Assembly: GCF_040807025.1 (NCBI RefSeq)
Contig: NC_090942.1
Span: 192,876,247-192,940,246, forward strand
Direction: 5' to 3'
Length of the DNA: 64,000 nucleotides
DNA from: Struthio camelus
Lineage: Eukaryota; Chordata; Aves; Struthioniformes; Struthionidae
Shown here: positions 11,346 through 23,452 of the stretch, in pieces
How positions within the stretch are numbered: the first letter of the stretch is position 1
Layout: each line of letters starts with the position of its first letter
Notes under the pieces: model-generated
Seen by the model: the letters and a program-made list of their open reading frames with translations, nothing else
Database searches by the model: none
Told to the model about the DNA's origin: nothing
Position numbers and translations under genes: made by a program

Positions 11346-12949
11346 CTACAGCCTTTCCCCAGCCTGTTCTGGCTGTCTTTCAACACCTTTACGGGCTGTA
11401 AGAAGGCAACTTAGGAGCGTGCACCTTCACTTGCATCGCTCTAGCGCAGGAAATATTCTCTTTCACTATGTGTGGTATCCTTATTCCAGAGCGCTACAAA
11501 AAGACTGCAAAAGTTCATAGAACTTGTCACCTCTCTCGGTTCGTTTTACCTGCGCAAACAGGTTTTCTTTTTCCAAAGTGAAAGGGCGACTATCATTCTA
11601 AATCAGATAAAACAGGTGCCTCTTTCAATGGATATAGCTTTTAATTGTAGCTGTGTATGAACGCATCTTCCAAACCTGTCTTGGCTAGTCAGTCTTACCT
11701 CTCAACTTTTTAAGTCTTGTTTGCTTCTGGACAGCTTTCTTGTTAGTACAATTGTATTCAAAAAAGCTTCCGTGGAGTCTTTTTCCTGGTTTAGTCAGGA
11801 CTAGCTGAACTGAGCAGTGAAGACTGCCACGTGTCCTCAACGAAAAGCCAGTACGCTATTACTGCGCTTCTTGTTTTATTGCAAAGTACACGGTCCCATT
11901 TTGGAACCAGCTGTGTGTCCCTTTCCCAGTGGCAGAATGTCCCTTAATTTAAATAGGTTTAGCTTGATTTGTGGCCTTTGGGTTACCCAAGTGTTCCCCA
12001 AGTGATTTAGCAAAAGCCCTAGAGCTCTAGGACACACAGTATCCAGAAACAGGTCTCTGATACGCTACTCCAACGAATATATCGTAAAGAGCGATAACAT
12101 GGCTATAGCGGCCCACGTGTACCTACTTCAGGTTCTTATTTATCTACAGTAAATATCGTGCTGAGAACTGCTGATCTACAATGTTTGGCAGACAGCAGCA
12201 CATCGTTTAAATATATATATTTAAAGCCGTATTTATCTCCAAACCAATTTGAGATTAATTTGTTGTTTCTCATGATTTTTAGCTGGTGTCTCATTTTGTG
12301 GCATTTCACCCAGAAAGCTCCCTTAACATTTTATTGCTCTATATAATATGATGCAACTAATGTAACCCATGTGGTACAACGTTACGTATCTTAGGGGTTT
12401 TTTAAGCGGATATTCAAAAACCCTTGTTAAAAGAAATTTTCATAGCAAGAAATACCTTATTGGCCTGGATGGGCTGTATCCGTCACACTTACCCTTTTAC
12501 TTGAAACATGAGGTGAAACGCTGTCTTTCTGAAAATTGTGCCTAAAACCAATCTGATTTTAAGAGCAGCTTTAAAATATGCTTCCTTTCTTTTATTGGAC
12601 TTACTGTTACAGCCCATAAACATTTGGGGTCAAGAGCTCACTTCCTTAAAATATGCCAAATGGGATTATTCTTGAACTTCTAAGAAGCAAATATTAGCTG
12701 GAAACGGATGTTTATTTATTTCGTATGTAGGGCATCATCGTTCTGACTGGTAACTTGTTGTTCACATAATTGGTCCCATTTGAGTCGCAGTGGGATTTTT
12801 ATTGTCTGTCACACACTGCGGGTTTGTTACAGTAAATGTTAAATGACAAATGCTAATATATTCAAAAAAAAAAAAATCTTAACAAAAAAGACTCAACCTC
12901 CAAATGACCTCCCGTCCCATTCTTTCTCTGTGGCCCAGTTAAGTCCTTT

Positions 12950-13460
12950 CCTCCCTCAAACGACCACGGGGAAAACGAACGTGCCTTGCCACACACGCTC
13001 AGCGTCGCCAAATCTGTTGCGCAAAGGGGGACGGCGCTCTTTGGAGCAATCTCTGGCGGCGGTGCCTTGCCACCGGCTTCCTGCTCCACTAGTCTCTTAA
13101 CTGGAGCGTCTGGTTTTACAGGCGGCTGTGGGGTAAAGCGCGTGCTGCGGCCTGGACAGGCTGTCGGGGCTGCTTGGGGGAACAGGCGTTCCCGCGCGTA
13201 TGTGCGTGGTGGGGGGAGAAAGCCCCAGGGCACTGCCCCGGGCCAGGGTGCCTGGCAGAGGCGGCGCGGAGCCTGGCGCAGCCGCGGGCCTGGCCGCCGA
13301 GCGTTATGACCGCCCGTCACGTCCTGGTGTCACAATGAGGCGCGCAGGTAAAGCCGAAGAGATGACCGCGGGCCCCGAGTGATGGCGCCGGCACCTGGCA
13401 GAATCCGCTAGGTATGATGCTGGGCAAGCGGCAGGAAGGTGAAAGCAGCCGGTAAGGAAA
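12950..13460. promoter_or_regulatory. Orphan CpG-rich patch B
   Basis: A second isolated CpG-rich patch midway between SPRYD7 and TRIM13. On the plus strand it contains donor-like sites GCGCAG|GTAAAG (13348) and CAGCCG|GTAAGG (13452), which would suit a non-coding first exon reading to the right. No protein similarity is visible. Confidence 0.45.
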
Positions 13461-16400
13461 TACGGCTTATTCATATGCCTTTCTTAGAGGCCGAGGTCTG
13501 AAACGCCAGCAAGAGAGCAACATACTCACAGATGCTTTTGTCAGCCTGTTTAGAGGACATATTTGGACATTGAGGTTGCTCAAAGTTTTTACAATGCGCA
13601 AAGAACTGCCCCAAGGAAATGAAGAGCTGGCCTCCAGGATTTAGAAGTGTAACTGTGCTTGGTAGCGAAGGGTTAAAGCAGCTTCTGCCTTTCTTGAGGA
13701 GTGTGCATTTCTTTTCATTGGGGAGGCCAAGTATTTAGGGCCCTCCCACACTGGAAGCAAAATTATGCACAGCCGTGTCTAAACATGTTTGTTGCTCACA
13801 GGGTTTCAACTTTATTTCCTTGAACAGTAGCAGCAGAGACATTTTGTCTGGGAACCATGTTAGAAGAGCAGGAAAAAACACCGGTCCCATCCATTTCACA
13901 AATGCAGGCATATCTGAGGGTCCTGCTGAGCTGAAACCATGGTCATTGACTTGTTTTGCCCTCTAGCTCAGAGCTCCATCCACAAAACCTAACTGTCTCT
14001 CGTTAACCCTCGCTTCTCCATTGCCATGGGCTTTGTGACGGCGTTTACACCTGGGAACAGCCAATGAAAAAATAGATATAAAATATGCTGGTGTGGCTTC
14101 AGTAACATCTTCATGCAACTTGCAGAGAGGTAAATGATTTTCCAGTGCAGGCCCGGAAAATCAAGGTTTGTTTATTGAAAGCAGTCCTTCCACTCACAGG
14201 GTCAGGCCTGTGGTTTGGAAGATGATATAGACAAGGTCTCAGATGAAAAACAGGTTGTGCTTGTACTTTTGAAATCCTCATTATATGGTGTTCTTGTGAG
14301 GATTAGCATTCTGTACGATGTCTTCTGCTTTATATAGTTAATCTGCATTCGCCAAGTCATAGATGAAATTGTATATGAAAATTAATTTTGTTCCTAGTTG
14401 TTCTGTTTACTTTGGAGGTCACTTTGCCTTTCCTCTTTATGCAATATAAGCAAAACCCACCGGAGCAGAGCTTTGATCTACAGGCAATCACAAACCTCGT
14501 TAAAACTGACAGGCACGCTGGCCACACTTCATTCAGTAATTAAGTTCTTTTATGGTGTAAGATAGCTAAAAACTAGAACCACTGCCCAAGGCACAGGGCT
14601 ACATGGCCAAGCACTAAGTCGAGCTAACTCATATGAGCAAGCACTAATTTGGGGAAAGTCAGAGAGTTTTCTCCGGGGACCGTTTGCAGACGCAGCAGCG
14701 AGAGCGCAGATTGGTTGCAGCTGTGTTTGCCTGTGTGCATGTCAGGGACCGGAAACACCAAGCAAGAGCCAGCAGACAGTGGGAGAAGCAGTGGTGCATG
14801 GCCCTGAGAAAAAGCCAAGGGACAGCTTCTTCTGGGCAAGCGTTCTGGCGAGAGCAGCAAACTTGGACTGCCGCGCCGCGCTCCCTCCCATTTGCTTCCT
14901 CTGCGTGCAAGGAAATGGGACGTGGCTGTACATTCTTTGTAAATAAATAGGATTACACTAAGGAGATAACTGAATTCATCATCAATTTTTTCCTCCTCGC
15001 AGAAAAATCTGGCAAAGCCCTGAATATTAGTTAACCGTGTGGGTCAAAGTTCTGCGCGTAAAACTACAAAGCTATTCAATACTGCTGAAATAGTTGTCAG
15101 AGACCCTGCAGATATCAAGGCAGGCTCTGAAACTCAGACCTCAAAACTGCAGCTGATCATTTCAATTGCTGATGATCCTTCATGGCTTTTTAATGCCTGG
15201 TATTTCTACAATGCATATTAAAAGTAGCTTTTATGGAACAGTAACAAGAAACCGCTTTCTCTGATCTCTCTTTTGGAGTGTTTAATATGGTCCAGATGTA
15301 TCTATTGAAAAGAAGTATAGTCAAATACAATGTAGTTGTGAAACATTTATACATGTTTAAGGTGTTTGATACATGGAGCTGTTTTCGAATAGTTCCCTTA
15401 TTCGTGTTATCTTGCAGTGTCTTGTTACAGAGCTGCTATCGCATCAAATCTGTTGCAGATTTATTTCCATGTTTAGGTCCCTACAGTACATAGTATATCT
15501 CAGACTGTCGCTCTGCTTTTGGGGGTATGTTCACACAAACACAGCTGCATAAAGCAGTGTTTTTTAAGAAGTCGTTATCCCGAAGGCTGGAGTTTACTGC
15601 CTGTGTGCCCTGACACCTCTGCAACGGGAGGTGAAGCCTGAACCTCCATCAGTGAGAAGTAAAAGCGGACGTGGAGCCAGGGCCTAAAACTGGAAAATTC
15701 CAGGGCAGATAACAGAGCCCTCAACGATTCTCTTTTCTTTGGTGTTAATCCTAGGAGACAGCTCCAATCTGCCGAGTCTTTGGTAGCGTGGCTTCAGAGA
15801 AGCCTTAATGATGGCAAACACGAACCCGGGGGGGAAAAAAAAAACTTCTAACTCCAGCTCCTTTTATCCAGCAGTTTTGTGGTAGATACCTTCCAGCACA
15901 AGACAGAGGGTGGCTGGGCCTGGAACGAGCAGCTGGTGAGGCCAGAGGGCAAGACCAGGTTACTTCTGGCAGCAGCATCGGCAATGGCTGGCTGGAAGCA
16001 TTTGCCAAATTAACGGCCGGTGGGGGCAGTTCTATTTTACGTGGCCGTGTGTGCAGGCTGCCACCAAAAAGGCACTTTCTCCGGCTGCCTTACGCTGGCG
16101 TCAGCATTTGTGTGGCAGCAGGATCAGCTGGAGCAGGAAACTGATCCTGCTGAAAACTTTTTTTTTTAAACTGGATTAGCTTTCAGCTCCGTTGGCAAGT
16201 GGATGTAACATAACATGTGACTGGGTGACTGTCAGAGCCAACAGAGAGGAGGCATCAGGAAAGCATGACTAAGGGAGGGGAAAAGGATGATACTACTCTT
16301 TTGGTGGTAGCCCACACATAGTCTCAGGTTGGCTTAAGCCTACAGTGAATCTACCTCTCTGGGTAAAATTACCTGTCATGGCTTGAGTCAGTCTAATGAC

Positions 16401-19000
16401 TTCTTTCCATAGAAAGGGGAAAATCTTGTTCCTCTTTTCCATGTTAGCTCTGGAGACTGTCCCTTCTTGTACTGACCTGGTTTAGCTCATTAAACCAGCA
16501 GAAAACTAACCCAGGCAAGGAAAAGGGAATAGCGTTCTGCTGGCGTAGCGAGTTGAACCAGTGCAGTAAAGCATCCGACGAGTGGCAGAGCTGGTACAAG
16601 GGCGGAGAGTAGCCCCAGGGAGCCATGAGGTTGACTGAACCGCAAGATATAGCTTCAGCGTTGGAAGTCCCTTGTCCTAACACTTAATAGAAGAACCACA
16701 ATCTAGGCTCTCTCAGTAGTTTAACCACGACAATAGGCCTTATCGCTGTATCTTAACACAAATACAGATGTGTTTGCCTTATAAAATTGTAGTTGTCACT
16801 TTTTTATAATTCTTCCCAACTCTATGTATTTTGGACCCTCCCAAGGGTGACATTTAACCTAACGCTTCATTTCCACCTGGGACTCTCTGTTGAGCCTGTA
16901 TTTCCCTTGTTTTGGTTTCTTTATTAGATAGGGAAATATTGCCACAGATCTTCTGATGCTCTCTTTTTCATCAGCCAGAACCTTTCTCCGAAACGTCAAC
17001 GTATGGTCTCTGATGATGCTTCAGGAAGACACTCCGCACTTTCAGGTGGGTTAGTACAAGCTCATAAGCAAACTGCTATTGAAAAAACTGTATAAACAAC
17101 AAAAAGTTTATATGCAGAAAGACAGACTATGCTTGTGCAAAAAAGTTGGTTTTGTACAGCTTCTAGGCTCTATTACATATTTTAAATGTGTTTTAGAAAT
17201 AATCACTCAGACAGGGGAAGTAAATTGCCCGAGTTATATTTGATCATGCTCAGGGTAGCTATGGCACAGTCAACTAGCAGAGCACTGTCTCTCTATGCAT
17301 CAAACACAGAAATCCTGTGGTTGCACAGGGGATGATATGGTAGCTGCTGTGTTTGTTCTGAGATTTCAGCTTTCAGTTTTGACAGAAGAAAGCCCAGGCA
17401 AGGACAGGACAAGAAAATTTGCAGAGGGTCCCAGTGTAGAGAAGATATCCCAGGCAGCCAGTTCTCCACTCCTACGCCCACACAGCTCCCTCTTTCTTTA
17501 TAAGGTGGCGGTCCAGAGCAGGATAAGGGAAATACGCTAATGTCAGCCAAAAGGATTACTGGAGGATAAAATGCACTCTAAAAATATATCAGGAAAAAAA
17601 GTGACACAAGAAATACATCAACTTAGACCATGTAAAATGCCAGGTTGTTGTTAAAATCTTTAACCACAAAATTACAGGGAAAAGATTAGTAAAACTAGGA
17701 AAATTGTCATATAAAAATGGCTGTTGGGAAAGCGTACACCAGGGACACTTGGAAACTGTAAACGTGCAAGCATGGGGATATCACTTCAACACAATTGTGG
17801 TAGCAGAGGAATGGGTTAAACTTCCACTTTCAGAAACTACCTGCAATTATTTGTTCTAAAAACTGCAAAGACACCGAACAATCAACAAGAAACAAACGTG
17901 CCGCTAAAGGGCACCGGGAAAAGGAGAGTGATCTTGGTTGCTGTTGCGTAGCAATTCAAACTTCTGCAACCATCCTGCAAAAAATAAGGGATCAAATGCA
18001 CAAGCGCGTGAGCACTCTGAACAGGGGTTTGAAGCATACTTGTTACTGGTGAAACTGTTCCTCTCGAATCCGCCTGAGAGGACAGCTCAGGTGACAGCGG
18101 TGGGAGGGAAGGAGGGGAAGGCGAGGAAGAGGTAGGGGGAAGGTGGAAGGATCTGCCTCTTTTGGCAGCAGTATACAGGGAACAGCAGCCTCAGGGTGTT
18201 GTGGAATGACTGAAAAAAATCCGAATTCCTAAACAACTGGAAGAAAGCTGCCAGACGATCTCATCTGACAGAGGCGCAGCCTAGCCTGCAAACTGGACTT
18301 GTGTGAGTAGTCCTCGACAGGCGTAATCCCATGTGCCCGATGAACGCTGTGACTGCAGCGGATGAATGAAGTGTGAGTGAAGAGTAAGGGAATGAAAAGA
18401 ATGCAGGAAGCAGAAGTACATCGGTTTTGGAGCAGCTTTTGATGCAGCGTTTCACCAATTCCGACTCGTAAATAAGTTCATTTTGGCTTGGATGCGAGAG
18501 CTGTTATGTTGACTGCAAACTCGCAGAAGGGCTGCAAAGGGATAAAATTCGCACAGCTCCTCTACAGTCTCCCCGCATCCCGGCTCCAGTTTCGCAGATC
18601 CTCCCCGACAGGTGCGGGACCCCCTCCTGCCGCCACCCCGGCGTTTCATCGCCGGGACATCGGAGCCGTTTAACAGGCCACCTTTACCCGTCCTTAGCCG
18701 AGCCCTCTCTTAACAAGATTCACCAGCAGAAAATAATACAGACGGTATGTTAAAGCAAACAGGAAGGGGTCTCCATCGTCTTAAACGGCGCACGCCAGAG
18801 AATTTCAGGGCAAGGTTTTTTTTGTTCCCTCTCCTCCCCCCCTATTTTTTAATCAGTGCCCCCAGGAAAAGGAGGACGCTTCGGGCCGACTCGCCCCCGA
18901 GCAGGTCTCCCGAGCCAGGCCGCGCGGCTGGCCAGCCCCCTGCACGTTAAGCGGCGGTCGGCGCCCAACGCGGCGGGAAGGAGGGGACGACAGAGACCCT

Positions 19001-19075
19001 GAGGCGAGGCGAGGCGAGGCGAGGTGAGGGGTGGGCAGCGGCGGTTGGCCGTTGCCGCCCCCCCCCCCCCCCCCC
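19001..19075. repeat. (GAGGC)n pentanucleotide and C18 homopolymer
   Basis: Five to six GAGGC units from 19001 (the last reads GAGGT), then 18 consecutive C at 19058-19075, both inside the TRIM13 CpG island. Confidence 0.85.
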
Positions 19076-19199
19076 GCCCCGCGCGCGCGCCCGCCCGCCC
19101 CACTCCGCGCTCGCTGGCTGGCGGTTGGGCGCGGGGCGTTGGCGGGCGCCGGCGGCCGGCGCGGGGCGCGGCACCATTTTCTCGCGCCGCCCCTGCCAT

Positions 19200-19281
19200 T
19201 TCGCGCGCGCCGCCCGCCGCAGAGCCGGGAGGCGGCCGGGCCCCGCCAGCCCCAGCAGCGCCGGCCGCGGCCCCAGCGATG
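19200..19281 (+). other. TRIM13: TRIM13 exon 1 (5' leader; ATG at the donor)
   Basis: The exon ends at 19281 with GCGATG|GTGAGT, a consensus donor. The 5' end is unknown and 19200 is a rough placement within the island. The final three bases are an ATG (19279-19281) with G at -3 and, after splicing, G at +4. Joined to the next exon (GATATGATGG) it reads ATG GAT ATG ATG GAG, in frame with the RING protein and giving an MDM extension. A human isoform with a similar MDV extension is known to me, which supports this exon. Confidence 0.65.
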
Positions 19282-22200
19282 GTGAGTAACGGCCGCCGCG
19301 GCGGCCAGGCCCCGGGCCGGCGTGACCCCAGCCCGTGCGCCCGGCGGCGGAGCAGGAGGAGGAGGAGGAGGCAGGCAGGCGCGGAAGGCTCCCGCTGGGT
19401 GAAGGGCGCTCTGTGGCCCTTTTGTCTGCGTGCGCGCCGTGGCTTGGCTGGAGGCAGCGGTTACATCCGCCGCTTTGTGAAGCGGCTGAATAGCGCGTTT
19501 CTCTCCGAGCGAAGAAGGCAGGGGACGTGTAGGGGAAGGGACGATTATTATTAGTTTTTTTCTTTTTTTTTTTTTTTCCCCACTGCCCTCTCCCCCCCGC
19601 CCCACCAACCTCATTGTCAGTGTAGTCTTTGAGCGGCTCAGAGTGACTCTGAGCGCTGTTATCCCCTCGAACAAGGGTTCCCCCACTGGGGGTTATGACC
19701 CCAGGGGAGGCCGCGGCCGTTGGGGAGCAGGGTCACGGGCCCGACAGAAACGGCCTTGTTTACCCCAGCGTTTGGGGTCGGGAGCCTGACAGAAGTGGGG
19801 GATTGTAAGCAGAACCAGTTTGGGAATTCCTGCCTATAGAGACGGATAAAGAGGCTGCTGATGAGTTAAGGCAGAAGTATGCGGTGGTGCTGCCCTGACA
19901 TCATGTGTTTGGTGGGCTGTCAAACTCTGTTAATGAAACAATGTTCTTAGAGCTGTAAATGCACTTAACTGTAATTGCTTGTTTTTTCAGGCCTTTCTAG
20001 CTCTCTAAAAGCTGGACGTGTTGCATCTGCGTGGCACTTTTGGAAAAAGTTTGGCCATGAAATAATCGATTTAAAGCATGGCCACTCTCTTCAGCTCTCT
20101 TTGGCTGTGTGAATGCCACATACACCTGGAGGTCAATTGCTCCATGTTAAAACGTCTCCGGTGAAGCCCAGTTAGATGGCAATTCCTGTGTACGGGGTCT
20201 GCAGAATCAAAACGTTGTTGCTGCCAAAAGGAGGAGTTCCCATCTTCCTCTTGCCCTTATCTTGTGGGACCCTTTTTGAGCTGATTGAACTCACTAATCT
20301 GAAAGTCTAGTGAAGTAGCTCGTAGGAGGTCCTGACAAGGACCAGGGCCCTTGCAAAGGAAGGGGGAGAAGACCTCTCCTGACCAGCTCAACTGCTTGTG
20401 GAAATGCAGCCTGGCTCTGTCAAGTTTTATGTAGAATACTTACTTGTCATTGCAGGAAATTTGTTATTCAGTGCGAGCTGTCCTTTTGTTTTGTTTGAAG
20501 GAATTTGTATGCGGCGATCAGCTTGGTGAAGTCTTGATTTGCCTTCTGCCTGCTGCTAGCTGATAAGCCCAACTTCTGTCTTGAGAAACATCCTAGATGA
20601 ATTTTTCCCTCGTACAGCGTTTGGAGTATGGAATTGAGCTACGGAGCTTGTTTTTGCATTTATGGGTTGACTTGTTTATCTCATCTTCTAAATGTTTGTA
20701 GTCACAGAAGTCATGTGGCTCAGGTGAAGGAAGACAGCCACTGTGCCTTTTTGGCTGGGTGAGAGGTCCTAGAGCCATCCACACCCGTGTCAGAAGCTGT
20801 GCAGCTCAGTAGAGAAGCTGAGATGTTGCTGGATTTTGTGCTGTAGTCACTCACACAATTGTCAAGTTTCTAATAAAACGGATGTTCTAATCCACAGGAA
20901 CTGTATTCTTTGAAATTAATGTTGTAAGGAAGAGGGAAGCTGAAAAATAAAATTGAGTTGCCAAGCTGATCCGGCTGTCCCAACCAGCCATACAAGTTTT
21001 TAGTATTCTTGGTTTGGTGTTACTGGCATTGTTGCAAGAGGAAAAGAAAATATGCTCATAGGCTTCCCCATTTATTTTTTTACATTCTAAGTTTTTAATG
21101 AGGTCATATAATGTTCTTGACATTCAATTCCATTTATAAAGCATAATTATTTAATTGGATAAATAGGATTGGAATGCACCAGGAAAGTTTTATTTGGATC
21201 ATGAAACTTTTTCATGCATGTTTTCGTGCTTTTAACAGCATGGAAGTTTTCACTGTTTGTCCTGCATTTTCAGTAAAACCTGTAGTAAGTATTTGCTGTA
21301 GTGGTTTGCAGTACTCATTCTCAGATATGCAAAGCCTGTATTCCTGCTCCCTAATTAAAAAGTAAAATCCTCCGTGGTAAAGGAGGTGCACCAGAGCAAA
21401 TAATTTGTGTACTGTAAATTTCCAAATACTGAAAGATGGAGAACTGCCGTTTTAGTTTTGCAGTTCTTCCTCTTTCTCGCGTATTAGCACAACTGTGAGT
21501 TGTGTCGTCTTTGTGCTGCTACCCATGGCTAAAAGTCATGGGTAAACTTAGAGAGAGAGAGATCTGTTCGTAAAGAGGAAGACTCAAGACTATAGGGGCA
21601 AAATCATCCCCTTCCCTTCATTCCATTCTTTTCGTATTAGGGAAAGGATGGAAGAGAGAAACCTTGCGTGTTTCAGCAGTGAGAGTTGCTTCAAAATGAC
21701 TTACTAGTGAGGATGTTGCCATTAGAAAATGAGGTTTCTGAATAGTATCTGTGGTCTTGTAGGAATCCTTAGGCTGCAAGTGGAGTAATGGACCATTCTT
21801 TGGGGCTTTGTCCCGAGCTTTAATGGTGGCTTTCTTCTGCCTGATGACCTTAGTCCTGAGGCTGAGTAGAAAAGTTGGCAACTTTTTCAAACTCTGCTTA
21901 TCCAAACAAACATATGTTCTCCTACTTCTTGTCACTGGCAAAGTGTGGGAGATTTGCTTACACCTCTCAAGAATAGCTTTTACTGTGAAGTCTTGCTGCA
22001 GCTGTATCTGTTCTCTTGTGACAGAAACTCAGAATTGATGTTCTCTTTCTTTCCTATGGTTATCTTTACTTTCCTTGGATCAGTGGTATTGATTTTATTG
22101 CTGCTCTTGTCCTGTGCAGCCTATGCTGCAGTTCCCTTGCAGCTCTTCTCTTGGCTCCCTTTGTTTGCCAGTTTACATCTCCTTGAGGGGGCTGGAACCT

Positions 22201-23449
22201 TAGTAATAATATCAAAACTCTTTAGAAGAGCTCACTCCTATGCTTTGTTGTTACAGGGCTGCTTGGATGCAATTTTTTTGTGATACATCTTTTAATTTAT
22301 AAAAGGCATTTTACTGTTATATGTATGTAATATGAAAGGATTGAATACAAAGGAAGCACCTTTTAACGTATCAAAACTGTCAGAACTGTTTGAGAGGTTT
22401 GACTAATACTCACTGTCACCAATTGTGGTCTCTGTTAGCTGTTTGTTTTCTTAGGGCATGCTGTAGTTATAAGGTGTCTGCATCTGACAGCTCGACTTTG
22501 GTTAAAGCCAGTGGGAGTGCAGTGGTCTGGGTCCGTTCACTGAGGCTTCAGAGGGCTACTCCAATACAAAGATATATGATAAATCCTCTTCCTGTAGGTC
22601 CTGTCCAGGAATAGGAGTTGCTGAAGCACTGATAATGTGCAGATGGAATTGGAAATAAAGATTGCATAGGAGTAAAAATGGTTAACAATTTTTTTCCACT
22701 ATGAATTTTTAGGATTAAGTGCAGCTTATTCTTTGAAGTGTTTTAACTTTGTGCTGAATTGCTCAGTAATAATTCATTTTCTTGTTTATTTACAAATACT
22801 GTGGGAGCAAGAGAAAAAAATAAGTTTTTAAGTAAATGGTGACTCATCTTTGTCTTTGCAGATGGAAAAAAGCTACATCACATGTTTTGTAGCTGAAGAA
22901 ATTCTGACACTTTGCTTTTTCAGCCACCTTTTAATATTGCTTTCTTAAAGCAGTGGTGCTTGATGTTTAAAACATTAAGCTCTGCAGGAGTTGAACAAGT
23001 AGAGAGTGATCAAATCTGAGCAGGGCATATCAGCTTGGTATCCTTGGTGAAAATCCAGTTTCTGAGTCTTGCATCAGTGAAGAAAGATTCAAGTTTTGAA
23101 TCATTAGTACACGAGTTATTTTTGTTTGATACAGAAAGTCCTTGCTGGATTTGGCTAGCCTTCTTTTCCAGCATTTCTATTGAGAGTCAGAAAATGGTTC
23201 TGCCTGGACACTGAGTCGTTCTTGTGCCTGCCATCTGGTGGCCAGATACCACAACTAATTTAATCCATTCGTGAAGTTTCCAGTTCTGGGGTGGGACTGG
23301 TTGTATGAGCTCAGCTGAGGCTTTGTCTTAAGGTTGTTTGAGGAAAAAAGATAGATCCTTTTCTCAGATGGCGATGAATTTTTGCATAGCTTTCCTGGAG
23401 GAGAAATGCATTTTTAAAGTTCAGTTATTATCTTTATTCTCCTTCCTAG
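19282..23449 (+). other. TRIM13: TRIM13 5' intron
   Basis: Runs from the GTGAGT donor at 19282 to the TTCTCCTTCCTAG acceptor ending at 23449. No further coding sequence is recognised. Two good-looking acceptors inside (after 19990 and after 22861) lack convincing matching donors. Confidence 0.6.
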
Positions 23450-23452
23450 GAT

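Larger units (their letters stand above)
10110..18540. other. Intergenic region between SPRYD7 and TRIM13 promoters
   Basis: Apart from the two CpG patches and microsatellites listed separately, I see no gene. Short open frames here are chance frames without recognisable protein features. In mammals the 3' part of the minus-strand DLEU2 transcript reaches toward this side of TRIM13, so non-coding transcription is possible. Confidence 0.6.
18540..19560. promoter_or_regulatory. CpG island promoter of TRIM13
   Basis: CpG-dense DNA ending just after a 5' exon. It contains a (GAGGC)n pentanucleotide repeat at 19001-19029, a run of 18 C at 19058-19075, CCATTTT/CCATTTC YY1-like motifs at about 19174 and 19196, and the E2F-type box TTTCGCGC at 19199-19206. 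There is no TATA box. Position, island size and the downstream splice donor fit a broad TRIM13 promoter. The motif assignments are pattern matches only. Confidence 0.7.

Noticed and set aside
18853-19686. 277-codon minus-strand open frame across the TRIM13 CpG island
   Set aside because: Stop codons are rare in GC-rich DNA; the translation is low-complexity and is interpreted as promoter DNA.
19991-20160. Possible alternative TRIM13 leader exon after the TTGTTTTTTCAG acceptor
   Set aside because: The acceptor is good, but no convincing donor follows, so an exon cannot be supported without RNA data.
22862-22948. Short open frame starting ATGGAAAAAAGC right after a CTTTGCAG acceptor
   Set aside because: Only 28 codons, with no good donor or similarity.
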